Shown piece after piece: positions 31,003-38,119 of a stretch of 64,000 nt of DNA. The translations under genes were made by a program, and so were the position numbers. Below the pieces are notes generated by a model. It was not told where the DNA came from, searched no databases, and saw nothing but the letters and a program-made list of their open reading frames with translations. The stretch's first letter is position 1. Each line of letters opens with the position of its first letter. Source of the DNA: a virus. Where the stretch lies: the IMG/VR virus record IMGVR_UViG_3300033145_003233, positions 186,001 through 250,000 of that record. One strand, written 5' to 3'.

Positions 31003-31293
31003 CTAATCATCTTCATCATCATATACGGCCCATTGCCTTATATGTTTCGAACTTAATTCCTCAAATAAATCTACATCTCCTATATAGATTCCTGTCCATA
31101 TCATTATGATACCTGGGAGTAATCCCATTTCACAAAGCACTGCACGAAGAATTCCCCATACAACCTTAGAATTATCTACCCCCCAGCTCTCTACAGCTTG
31201 CATAATCCCACCATAGAGCATAACGCACCCGCCCAGCCATATGGCAAAAATAATTCCACCGATAATTAAACCCAAACCTATAAGAATTTTCAT
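31003..31293 (-). CDS. Two-helix membrane protein (96 aa)
   Basis: Helices at about residues 2-22 and 49-70, and a strongly acidic end (YDDEDD). First gene after the promoter/box at 31333-31374, so it heads the long transcript toward 6.5 kb. Unknown function. Confidence 0.65.
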   Translation of the reverse strand: MKILIGLGLIIGGIIFAIWLGGCVMLYGGIMQAVESWGVDNSKVVWGILRAVLCEMGLLPGIIMIWTGIYIGDVDLFEELSSKHIRQWAVYDDEDD

Positions 31294-31332
31294 ATTATAT
31301 TCCCTTTCTAATATATGGTTAAAATTTTTTAC

Positions 31333-31374
31333 TTGTCTGGAAAATTATTATAACCACTTTCTACAAAATTGCAA
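31333..31374 (-). promoter_or_regulatory. Promoter with TTTTCCAGACAA box
   Basis: Minus strand TTGCAA (31374-31369), 16 bases, TATAAT (31352-31347). The recurring box ATAATTTTCCAGACAA (31348-31333) overlaps the -10 and start site, and a second TATATT lies 15 bases after the box. The box may be an operator here or replace a -35. ATG 31293 follows 40 bases later. Confidence 0.7.
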
Positions 31375-31395
31375 GTCTATTTATATTTATTTGTA

Positions 31396-31434
31396 ACTCC
31401 TTTATTAACAGATAGTTATAAATAAGGAGTATCA
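31396..31434 (-). terminator. AT-rich hairpin after sigma-like gene
   Basis: ACTCCTTATT (minus strand) can pair with AATAAAGGAGT across a 15-20-base loop, directly after the stop at 31438. There is no good T run, so it may be a weak terminator or 3' end stabiliser. Confidence 0.4.
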
Positions 31435-31437
31435 CTT

Positions 31438-32013
31438 TCACTTTCCAACCAGCTCTGTCATATTTTCATATTCCCACCATACCAGCAAAGAACTTTCTTG
31501 ACATTTCTGAATGCCTCTCTTGATAGTAGTACAAGTAGTGCATTCTTTTATACCCAATATTTCTCCAGTTTCTTTAAGACTTCTTTCTTCGAAATAATAA
31601 TGAAAAATTGCTTTCAACTGTCTTTTAGTGGGTTCTTGAAGTAACAACTTCCAGAGTAATTCATTGTTCTCTAATCTTAGCAAGCCGGGATCTTCCCATG
31701 GGTTTTTCCTCTCAAGATAACTATCTTCGTGTCCATCATCAACTCCTCCACTAACGTCCACATTAGTTAAAAGCTTGGGTCTTTTTCTTCTCACTTTTTT
31801 AATGGAAATATCTCTTGTTTGGGACTTGATATAACTCAACATATCAAACTTTGCTCTATTAACTACTATGGGTGGATCAGGATGATAAAAATCCCCGCAT
31901 GTTAACCATGCTTCATTAACGAGTTCATTAGGTTCAAAACGGCCGCCCCAATTCTTCGCAATTTTATGCGCCACTCTGGTGATAGGTTCTAAAAGTTCTT
32001 CAAATCTTGCCAT
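31438..32013 (-). CDS. Sigma70-family (ECF-like) sigma factor
   Basis: Residues 27-35 (NELVNEAWL) and the following helix resemble sigma region 2, which melts the -10 element; residues 144-170 (SLKETGEILGIKECTTCTTI) form a region 4 helix-turn-helix preceded by the KRQLKAIFHYYF block. Length (191 residues) is normal for an ECF sigma. It has its own consensus promoter (32047-32075). It could direct host polymerase to phage promoters, for example those with the recurring box. Family call is good, role is inference. Confidence 0.75.
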   Translation of the reverse strand: MARFEELLEPITRVAHKIAKNWGGRFEPNELVNEAWLTCGDFYHPDPPIVVNRAKFDMLSYIKSQTRDISIKKVRRKRPKLLTNVDVSGGVDDGHEDSYLERKNPWEDPGLLRLENNELLWKLLLQEPTKRQLKAIFHYYFEERSLKETGEILGIKECTTCTTIKRGIQKCQESSLLVWWEYENMTELVGK

Positions 32014-32046
32014 GTAATCTTTCTACTTTAACATTTCAACTTTGGC

Positions 32047-32075
32047 ATTATACCATAATCTACTTTTGTTTGCAA
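32047..32075 (-). promoter_or_regulatory. Sigma70-type promoter of sigma-like gene
   Basis: Minus strand TTGCAA (32075-32070), 17 bases, TATAAT (32052-32047). Start expected near 32040, 27 bases before ATG 32013, leaving room for a ribosome site (AGAAAG). Upstream is a T-rich tract. Confidence 0.75.
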
Positions 32076-32100
32076 CAAAAAAATATAAAAAAATATAAGT

Positions 32101-32469
32101 TTATTTGGCATTTTCTTTTGCCCATTTTACTGCTTCTCTGATAGCACGCCTAACCATTCTTGTTTGCTCTTTCTGTGGGACAGTCTCAATGCTAAATAGT
32201 TTACAAGCCAGCATCTCAACTATTGGATGGTTAGGCTCTACAACCAGATCTCCGAGTCTATCTCTCTGTTTTTTCTCTCTCACTATCTCCTTACAAAATT
32301 GCTGTGCCCATTTTGCTGCCACCTTAACTGTATTTTCTACCATTTTCATCTTCTCTTTTGGCGGCACAATCTCAATACCGAATAGTTCCGTTCCCAAAAG
32401 TTCAGCTAATGGATGATCAGGTTGAACAGCAGAAGCATTAAGCTTCTTTGTAAGTTCGTCTCTATCCAT
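32101..32469 (-). CDS. Protein of two tandem 50-residue repeats (122 aa)
   Basis: Residues 14-56 and 75-117 are repeats: QPDHPLAELLGTELFGIE, PPKEKMKMV, VAAKWAQQ match EPNHPIVEMLACKLFSIE, PQKEQTRMV, EAVKWAKE. Each is probably a helical hairpin. No known family. It follows the sigma promoter upstream, so belongs to the preceding unit. Confidence 0.7.
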   Translation of the reverse strand: MDRDELTKKLNASAVQPDHPLAELLGTELFGIEIVPPKEKMKMVENTVKVAAKWAQQFCKEIVREKKQRDRLGDLVVEPNHPIVEMLACKLFSIETVPQKEQTRMVRRAIREAVKWAKENAK

Positions 32470-32480
32470 TTATTCTCTCT

Positions 32481-32777
32481 TTACAAAATTGGGAAATCAA
32501 AAACAGCGGAGGTAGCCTTAAGTTCAGCACCCCAACAACCACAACCAGCCAATTGCCCGCCACATTTAGGGCATCTCTCACAATCACAACCAAAATGATG
32601 AAGTTGGCCAGGCATTGCATTACAGTCGTGGCAAAAATAACCCCTATTAGGTTCTTTGCTAAAATCAACTCTAATCCTTTCAATGCCCATTTCCGATGAT
32701 GAGTTTTGTAAGTATCGGAGCGTACATCCATTTCCCTGTTTCATTTCTCTTTTGCAATCATTACAATCAACCGACAT
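32481..32777 (-). CDS. Multi-cysteine zinc-ribbon protein (98 aa)
   Basis: CNDCKREM near the start and then YFCHDCNAMPGQLHHFGCDC, ERCPKCGGQL, GCGCW, a known zinc-ribbon style protein found in bacteria and phages with the HH-x-GCD-x-E-x-CP-x-CGGQL signature. At least two zinc sites. Function not established. Confidence 0.75.
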   Translation of the reverse strand: MSVDCNDCKREMKQGNGCTLRYLQNSSSEMGIERIRVDFSKEPNRGYFCHDCNAMPGQLHHFGCDCERCPKCGGQLAGCGCWGAELKATSAVFDFPIL

Positions 32778-32794
32778 AATTCTCCTTCTCGATT

Positions 32795-34120
32795 TTAAAT
32801 TTCATCCTCTATCTGTCTCAATATTTGTTCGGCAATAGCTTTAAGAGCATTATAGCCACCACCACCCTTTGAAATTTTGGCTTGGTTTTCCCAGAGCCGG
32901 GGTTGGGTAAGAGTTTTACTCTTCTTAAGAGAGTTATAAACATTCTCGATATTCCAGTCTATATCCCTATTGAAGAATTTGCTATACATGCGACCTAAAA
33001 GATATGACATACCAGCGATACCCAGAGAACGATGCATGATGTAATTGTCAGGATTTCTCCATATCTTAGGGCAAGCCCTTTTTAATGCTGACCAAAAAAC
33101 TGTCGTGATACGACTCAAATCATCTGCCTTCACTCCCTGAATAGTCCCTTCGCTCCAATACTCAGCTTGCATCCACTTAACAAGAGGTTTCATTCCAGTT
33201 ATAAAACTTGAAGAGCGAGAGCTTATTTTTTTACCCTTTGGAGTATCAGGCAATTCAACCAGATTATGCCATGGGCTAATCCGATCATCACACATTGCGG
33301 TAACTGCTCCAGCAATAACAGCTTTTGTCACATCATCCCACGTCTGATTAGGACCAATGACAAGATGTTTGTTGTTATTAAAATCGACAATAGCGCTATG
33401 AGCAGTTGATACTCTTGTCTGTTTTCTATTGTGATTTAAAAAGAGACCCTCTTCCTCTGCATAAGAAAGTTGAGAGACACAGAAAGGAACAGTTAAATTG
33501 CTATAATTGATACCTCCGTCTGTAGCCATACTTGCCAAATGATAATGCAACAAAGCGATATAACCGAAACGCCGTGTTTGACCATCATAAGTCCAAAGAG
33601 TGCAATCAGCTGGAATCCTCAATATGCCCACCACCGAAGAAAGTTTACGTTTGGGAGCATCTGCCATCATATCCTTAAGGGGGATAAAAGTAACCTTCTT
33701 ATCCCGGTCATTGACCATCAGTTCTCCGAAACAGATATTCGACTCACCCTGCATAAACGTTCCAAATGCTCTACCGTTCTTCTCAGTGTTATTCCGTTGA
33801 TATCCCGGTTCTCCATCTTGATGATGATTATAATTAGGAACCTGTACGATAGAAGCTAACTGAGCCACAGTTAACTCTCCCGAATAATAGTAAATACCTT
33901 TCTGACATTTCATAACTACCGGGATTTCGAAATAAGATTGTTTGTCATTCTTATACTCATCCGGAACAATAGAAACATTGTCAGATTTAGCTATCCTAGC
34001 CATGGCTCCTTTCTGAGAAGATGTATGCATACTAGCTGATGTTTTTTGAGCTTGTGTTCTCCTTTTCTTTCCCTTCCTCTTCCTTGCTCTAGCTTCTTGT
34101 TTTTCTTTCGATCTTGACAT
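32795..34120 (-). CDS. DGQHR/DndB-like domain protein (441 aa)
   Basis: ATG 34120 follows GGAAG eight bases upstream. A very basic N-terminus (RKRKGKKRR) precedes a domain with KGIYYYSGELTVAQLASIV, a DGQTRRFGYI motif near residues 179-187, and FLNHNRKQTRVS. These are the hallmarks of DGQHR-domain proteins, which include DndB, the regulator of DNA phosphorothioation, and ParB/Srx-like nucleases. Activity could be nucleotide hydrolysis or DNA nicking. The motif has T in place of H. Confidence 0.72.
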   Translation of the reverse strand: MSRSKEKQEARARKRKGKKRRTQAQKTSASMHTSSQKGAMARIAKSDNVSIVPDEYKNDKQSYFEIPVVMKCQKGIYYYSGELTVAQLASIVQVPNYNHHQDGEPGYQRNNTEKNGRAFGTFMQGESNICFGELMVNDRDKKVTFIPLKDMMADAPKRKLSSVVGILRIPADCTLWTYDGQTRRFGYIALLHYHLASMATDGGINYSNLTVPFCVSQLSYAEEEGLFLNHNRKQTRVSTAHSAIVDFNNNKHLVIGPNQTWDDVTKAVIAGAVTAMCDDRISPWHNLVELPDTPKGKKISSRSSSFITGMKPLVKWMQAEYWSEGTIQGVKADDLSRITTVFWSALKRACPKIWRNPDNYIMHRSLGIAGMSYLLGRMYSKFFNRDIDWNIENVYNSLKKSKTLTQPRLWENQAKISKGGGGYNALKAIAEQILRQIEDEI

Positions 34121-34181
34121 CTTAGGACTTCCTTTCAACTTAATAATCTAATCAACATCAAAACTTCACATCTCTCACTAT

Positions 34182-34210
34182 TATATACGCTCGAACTGAT
34201 GACTTGTCAA
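34182..34210 (-). promoter_or_regulatory. Sigma70 promoter of DGQHR gene
   Basis: Minus strand TTGACA (34210-34205), 17 bases, TATATA (34187-34182), the hexamer overlapping a TATAAT two bases on. Start near 34175 gives about 55 bases of leader. The -35 abuts the stop of the upstream gene (34212). Confidence 0.8.
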
Positions 34211-34211
34211 G

Positions 34212-34526
34212 CTATTTTTTATTTTGTTCTTCTTTTTCTCTTAAAGTTCTAATACTATCTTTCACCAATGTCACTCCCTCATCTATCTTCAATTTCTTTT
34301 TAACTTTTGTGACTTTCTCTCCCAATCCGAATAAATGTATATTTTTAACGAACCACTCTATCCCCCATTTACAGAACATTCCCAATACCACTACTATAAG
34401 AGCTATCAAGAGGGGGAAAAAAAGAAAAAGAAGAAAACCAAAAAGCAGTGTTGTAACAAGGCATATGACTCCTGCGACTACAACAACCAACAAAGCTTTT
34501 TTCTTCTTTTTATTCAGCATTTTCAT
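34212..34526 (-). CDS. Membrane protein with coiled-coil tail (104 aa)
   Basis: Basic start (KMLNKKKKK), a long hydrophobic region (residues 11-50, one hairpin or two helices), then a charged amphipathic C-terminal helix. Overlaps the upstream gene by 17 bases. Unknown function. Confidence 0.65.
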   Translation of the reverse strand: MKMLNKKKKKALLVVVVAGVICLVTTLLFGFLLFLFFPLLIALIVVVLGMFCKWGIEWFVKNIHLFGLGEKVTKVKKKLKIDEGVTLVKDSIRTLREKEEQNKK

Positions 34527-34929
34527 AATCTATTATTTCAAATCTTTCTGTATCATCTTTCATTTCTTTTCTTAACCCAATCGCACCGCCACAGGCACAT
34601 ACAACGGTATAAAGAAGTTTAATTTCTATTTTCTGTTCCCAGTTATTATTAGATAGCTCTATAACTTTTGCATTACCCATTATTTCATAAGAATTATTCC
34701 CTATTAAAAGAATCGCCCTATGTTCGCTATCCCTTTTCAAAAGTAGCTTACGTTTCATATCATCCATTGCTATTCTAAAATACAGCCAATAGACAACTTT
34801 ATCATCTATCATATGAATAGTAACACTAGCAACCTTATCTATATGTATCTCAAAAGCTGGATCTGTGCAAAATTTTATATAATTATTTTTTCCATTTGGC
34901 ACAAAAAATTTATAATCTATTTTTTTCAT
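34510..34929 (-). CDS. Hypothetical beta-rich protein (139 aa), probable leaderless mRNA
   Basis: A beta-rich protein with one Cys pair (VVCACGGA). The promoter at 34937-34965 has its -10 only seven bases before this ATG, so the message should begin at or next to the start codon. No family recognised. Confidence 0.7.
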   Translation of the reverse strand: MKKIDYKFFVPNGKNNYIKFCTDPAFEIHIDKVASVTIHMIDDKVVYWLYFRIAMDDMKRKLLLKRDSEHRAILLIGNNSYEIMGNAKVIELSNNNWEQKIEIKLLYTVVCACGGAIGLRKEMKDDTERFEIIDYENAE

Positions 34930-34936
34930 TCAAAAG

Positions 34937-34965
34937 ATTATAACAATCTTTCACTTTCTTGTCAA
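34937..34965 (-). promoter_or_regulatory. Perfect sigma70 promoter for a leaderless gene
   Basis: Minus strand TTGACA (34965-34960), 17 bases, TATAAT (34942-34937), both perfect. ATG 34929 lies seven bases after the -10. The -35 overlaps the last codons of the gene at 34962-35234. Confidence 0.88.
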
Positions 34966-35234
34966 GTCTTTTTTTTCATATGTCGAACTAAACCATTATA
35001 TTTAGCAAGAAACTGATGTATTGTCGATAATTTCCATCCACATTTTCTAAAGAGAAAATTACTAATTGATCGTAACATAGATTGATGAGGTCTAGAGGTA
35101 ACTTTACTTACTGGAATTTGTGGATTTTGTTTTATCATAAAATAAAGAGCATTTGCCATGTGTTCTGGGCTATGAGAGGGAGCAACATGGGCCACCATCC
35201 TCATCATTTCATCTTTAAAAGTAGTATATTTCAT
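34962..35234 (-). CDS. Hypothetical basic protein (90 aa)
   Basis: Helical and His/Met-rich, with a basic C-terminus (VRHMKKK). It follows the box/terminator region at 35282-35338. Layout is compatible with a small HTH protein but no motif is certain. Confidence 0.6.
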   Translation of the reverse strand: MKYTTFKDEMMRMVAHVAPSHSPEHMANALYFMIKQNPQIPVSKVTSRPHQSMLRSISNFLFRKCGWKLSTIHQFLAKYNGLVRHMKKKT

Positions 35235-35281
35235 TTTTCTCTCTTTAACGAGGTTTTCATACTACTCCATGCAAAAATTAT

Positions 35282-35297
35282 TTGTCTGGAAAATTAA
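35282..35297 (-). promoter_or_regulatory. TTAATTTTCCAGACAA box (copy 35.28 kb)
   Basis: Minus-strand TTAATTTTCCAGACAA, followed by AT and, 18 bases after CCAGACAAAT, a TATGAA -10-like hexamer; ATG 35234 is 48 bases downstream of the box. It directly follows the T run of the terminator at 35299-35338. Confidence 0.65.
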
Positions 35298-35298
35298 C

Positions 35299-35338
35299 AA
35301 AAAAAGGCATAAGCCCCTTAGACGCAGGAAGTTATGCC
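35299..35338 (-). terminator. Intrinsic terminator
   Basis: Minus strand GGCATAA (35338-35332) pairs with TTATGCC (35312-35306), with inner TTCC/GGGG pairs, and is followed by seven T. On the plus strand an AAAAAGGC ... GCCTTTTT pairing spans a larger region, so it may work both ways. Confidence 0.8.
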
Positions 35339-35405
35339 AATTGAGATAGTCTCGCCTTTTTAATTTTCGGTTTTGAAGACTCACTCAACAAGCTACGTCT
35401 CAGAA
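35299..35405 (-). ncRNA. Candidate small noncoding RNA
   Basis: A stretch of about 105 bases without a protein frame lies between one TTTTCCAGACAA box (35413-35429) and a strong terminator. Minus-strand hairpins are GAGAC/GTCTT near the 5' end, GAGA-CTA-TCTC near 35343-35353 and the GGCATAA terminator stem. Expression is inferred; no family recognised. Confidence 0.5.
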
Positions 35406-35412
35406 AAAACAT

Positions 35413-35429
35413 TTGTCTGGAAAATTAAT
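35413..35429 (-). promoter_or_regulatory. TTAATTTTCCAGACAA box (copy 35.41 kb)
   Basis: Extended identity AATTAATTTTCCAGACAAAT followed by GTTTTTTC, also seen at 37189 and 41307. It overlaps the stop of the methylase gene and would drive the candidate RNA. No obvious -10 at the usual distance. Confidence 0.6.
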
Positions 35430-36511
35430 TATTCCACAATTTCTGCAATTGAATTTACTTCTCTTTGGAACTTAGCATAATCGTCCCCGCCAAGAGCTTC
35501 CCTAGTATAAGAGATGTATTTAGAACTTATATCTATTCCCACATATTTTCTATGATAATGTTTGCAAACATGACCTGTCGTTCCTGTTCCATTGAAAGGA
35601 TCGAGAACTAAACACTCTTGAGCTAGGCCGTCCAAGCAATCACAGCCGGACTCCCATTCTAAGATATTACTTTTCTTTCTTACCCATGGAGTTTTACATT
35701 GAGAGCAACATCCCCCTGAAGAAGTTCCAGCCATAAGACATGGTTTAATTAAATCTATAGGATATATAGCAAAATGTTTTATCTTACTATTAGCAGTAGC
35801 TACTTCCCAAATATCTCTCTTATTACGTTTTATATGATCTGATAATTTTTCATCATCAGAAAGACCTTCCTTTAAATCATCTATTATTTTTCTCATCTTC
35901 TCATATGTCTTATCCTGAGATTTTCCACTAATAGCATAATTATCATCTTGATAATCTTTTCTTTTTTTTACTCTATTCTTAGAATATGCTCGTCTAATAG
36001 AGATTTCTTTCTGAGGTTCTTTAATGGCTTCATAATCGTAGAAGTACTTTTTATTTTTCGAGAAAAGAAACAAATGCTCATACGATTTTGAAGGTCTATT
36101 TTTAACGCTCTCAGGCATAGGATTCGTTTTCTGCCATATGACATCACAACGCAAATACCATCCAGCATCCCTCATAGCAAATGCCACCATCCACGGAATA
36201 CCTAGTAAATCTTGTGGTTTAAGAGAAGATCCCTTAATAGCTTTCTTACAATAACCATCTCCTATATTGAGCCAGAAGGTTCCATCTTTCCTTAATGTTC
36301 TCCTAACCTCTTCTGAGATTGCTACCAGATTTGCGACATATTCTTCAGGAGTTTCCTCTTGTCCCAACTGCTCCTTTTCTCCGTAATCTCTCTGGTCCCA
36401 ATAGGGAGGACTAGTAATAGCACAGTGGAAAGTATTATCATCGAAGTCCCTTAAGGATGTTAAAGTATCCCCTACTATTAGCTTGAATTTAAAAATCTGT
36501 TCATCACTCAT
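35429..36511 (-). CDS. DNA methyltransferase, N4/N6 type (DNA_methylase family)
   Basis: TSPPYW at residues 33-38 is catalytic motif IV and LDPFNGTGTTGH near residue 305 is SAM motif I, so the order is IV then I (beta class, as in N4-cytosine or N6-adenine enzymes). A Cys set CCSQCKTPW ... GCDCLDG lies between and may bind zinc. No restriction enzyme is adjacent, so it probably protects phage DNA or is regulatory. The promoter at 36520-36548 starts transcription within three bases of ATG. Confidence 0.88.
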   Translation of the reverse strand: MSDEQIFKFKLIVGDTLTSLRDFDDNTFHCAITSPPYWDQRDYGEKEQLGQEETPEEYVANLVAISEEVRRTLRKDGTFWLNIGDGYCKKAIKGSSLKPQDLLGIPWMVAFAMRDAGWYLRCDVIWQKTNPMPESVKNRPSKSYEHLFLFSKNKKYFYDYEAIKEPQKEISIRRAYSKNRVKKRKDYQDDNYAISGKSQDKTYEKMRKIIDDLKEGLSDDEKLSDHIKRNKRDIWEVATANSKIKHFAIYPIDLIKPCLMAGTSSGGCCSQCKTPWVRKKSNILEWESGCDCLDGLAQECLVLDPFNGTGTTGHVCKHYHRKYVGIDISSKYISYTREALGGDDYAKFQREVNSIAEIVE

Positions 36512-36519
36512 ACAAGCTT

Positions 36520-36548
36520 AGTATATGAAAAATGTTATCACTTTTCAA
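36520..36548 (-). promoter_or_regulatory. Sigma70 promoter of DNA methylase, near-leaderless
   Basis: Minus strand TTGAAA (36548-36543), 17 bases, TATACT (36525-36520). The start codon 36511-36509 lies eight bases after the -10, so the RNA would have no room for a ribosome site. Confidence 0.8.
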
Positions 36549-36549
36549 G

Positions 36550-36578
36550 AAAAAAATGCCCCCTAAAAAGAGGGCATT
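36550..36578 (-). terminator. Strong intrinsic terminator
   Basis: Minus strand ATGCCCTC, loop TTTTTA, GGGGGCAT, then seven T. It ends the unit of 36622-37125 and sits right before the methylase promoter. Confidence 0.9.
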
Positions 36579-36621
36579 CCGGGTGGGTGATGAAACGCAC
36601 CATAACACGCAGCACTTGGAA

Positions 36622-37125
36622 TTATTTAAAATCAGCTTCTAACATCTGACTTTCTTTTGTACGAAGGACACACTCTACGAATACTACAGTCATGCAATAA
36701 GATAGAAGAGACACATCGTTATCAGTTATTTTTTGCTTCTTTTCCGCAGTCATTTTTAAAAGCAAAGCTACAAGATCCTCAATATAAATAGCAATATGCC
36801 CCCATATAATCTTGCGCATACTCTCTATATAAGAGATACAAGCTTCCGTATCTTGTAAATTAGGACAAGGTTCTGAAATTTCTTTTATCATTAATTCTAC
36901 AAAATCTTCATCTCTGTAATTGTGTGGAGGATATTTGCTATATTTCTTTGGCTCTAACCTCATCTCGCTCAATACTAACCTGAGACAATCATAGAATAGA
37001 AGATCAATACCATCTGACAATTTCTGTTCGGACAAAAAATCTTTCATAGGGGAAAGCTTCCCCTTCATTATTTCCCACGTCTCATCAATAAATGTGATGA
37101 CTTTTATTTTATCCTTATCGCTCAA
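36622..37125 (-). CDS. Hypothetical helical protein, paralogue of next gene
   Basis: 167 residues, helical. It shares with 37201-37713 the order LLFYDCLRLVLSEM/AFFQCLTLVLTEI, an aromatic K-Y/F segment, RKIIWGH/RECVWGS, and a C-terminal LLSYCMTVVFVEC/LLFQCVSLIIVQL helix. No known family. Preceded by a TTTTCCAGACAA box. Confidence 0.7.
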   Translation of the reverse strand: MSDKDKIKVITFIDETWEIMKGKLSPMKDFLSEQKLSDGIDLLFYDCLRLVLSEMRLEPKKYSKYPPHNYRDEDFVELMIKEISEPCPNLQDTEACISYIESMRKIIWGHIAIYIEDLVALLLKMTAEKKQKITDNDVSLLSYCMTVVFVECVLRTKESQMLEADFK

Positions 37126-37188
37126 ATTCTAATCCTCAATAAAAATTGTCCATACAAGCCCTTCACCTATACCACTAACAAAAAACAT

Positions 37189-37205
37189 TTGTCTGGAAAA
37201 TTAAT
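37189..37205 (-). promoter_or_regulatory. TTAATTTTCCAGACAA box (copy 37.19 kb)
   Basis: Identical to the 35.41 and 41.31 kb copies over more than 20 bases including AAATGTTTTTT. A TATAGG hexamer follows 15 bases after CCAGACAAAT. ATG 37125 lies about 64 bases downstream. The box overlaps the stop of 37201-37713. Confidence 0.65.
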
Positions 37206-37713
37206 TATCTTCTAAAATTTCTATCTCTTTCTCTTTTATCTCAAGTTGCACAATAATCAAAGAGACACACTGAAAAAGTAATGCCATATCTTCTGTATCG
37301 TTCATATGGGGGAATTTTCTAACTAGCTGAATAAGTTTATCCTTATGGGGAACCATACTTCCCCATACACACTCTCTCAGCTTCTCAAGAGTTTTTAATT
37401 TATCTTCTTGACTATTATCTTCTTCTACAAACTTCCAAAGAGAGGCCTCCTCGATAATCCTTAAGAAAGCTCCTTCTGGGCTTTTATCAAAAAGCAACTT
37501 TCCAATCTTTCCATCGGAGCATACAAAATCTTTTTCATATAAAGATATCTCAGTTAACACTAACGTCAGGCATTGAAAAAAAGCAAGAAAATCATGTTGC
37601 GTTATTCTTCTTTCTCCTGAAGCTAGGGTATTGAGTTCTTCTTTACGCAGTCTCATTTCGACCCAGCAACCATCTCTAATGGCTTCTTGTGCTAATCTAT
37701 TAGTATCTTCCAA
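37201..37713 (-). CDS. Hypothetical helical protein, paralogue of 36622-37125
   Basis: 170 residues with the same block order as the downstream gene. It has a Phe/Cys-rich hydrophobic helix at about residues 43-60 and 138-155. Starts immediately after the Xre gene stop. Unknown function. Confidence 0.7.
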   Translation of the reverse strand: MEDTNRLAQEAIRDGCWVEMRLRKEELNTLASGERRITQHDFLAFFQCLTLVLTEISLYEKDFVCSDGKIGKLLFDKSPEGAFLRIIEEASLWKFVEEDNSQEDKLKTLEKLRECVWGSMVPHKDKLIQLVRKFPHMNDTEDMALLFQCVSLIIVQLEIKEKEIEILEDN

Positions 37714-38118
37714 TTAACTATCACCATCTTCTCTGAAATTGTATTCATCTGCTTTTTTATTATGTTCTACTGCTCGTTGATTTAACCATTCTGCCAGCTC
37801 TTTACGTTTTTCAACGGACAACGGAACGCCCTCTGCATTATGTATAAGCACTGATGGAAGAACATTCTCCGGCATCTTCTGCATCACAAATGGCTCTTCA
37901 ATTAATCTTCTTAATTGCAATTGCATCATAGCATCTGAGTCTAATCCCAGAGCATAAACTATTGCCCAAAACCATTCCATATCATCTGAGGGAGGGGCAT
38001 AGCCCTGTTCTATATCAGATAATTCGGAAGGTGGCATCTTTATGGTATCTGCAAATTTTCTTAAGCCCATCCCTGCCTTATGTAATCGCAAATCTTTTAA
38101 CAGTTGACCAAAAAACAT
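37714..38118 (-). CDS. Xre-family HTH regulator (134 aa)
   Basis: Residues 1-65 read FGQLLKDLRLHKAGMGLRKF, ADTIKMPPSELSDIEQG, the Xre/Cro helix-turn-helix with characteristic S-x-L-S-x-IEQG. The C-terminal part is helical and acidic, probably for dimerisation. Candidate repressor for the inverted-repeat operators or box sites in this window; this link is inference. Starts one base after the phosphoesterase stop. Confidence 0.82.
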   Translation of the reverse strand: MFFGQLLKDLRLHKAGMGLRKFADTIKMPPSELSDIEQGYAPPSDDMEWFWAIVYALGLDSDAMMQLQLRRLIEEPFVMQKMPENVLPSVLIHNAEGVPLSVEKRKELAEWLNQRAVEHNKKADEYNFREDGDS

Positions 38119-38119
38119 T

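Noticed and set aside
32462-32731. Second long frame across the zinc-ribbon gene
   Set aside because: It lacks the CxxC pattern, and the 32481-32777 frame matches a known zinc protein style.
33539-33859. Plus-strand frame inside the DGQHR gene
   Set aside because: Antisense shadow with no start signal; the minus frame has a recognised domain.
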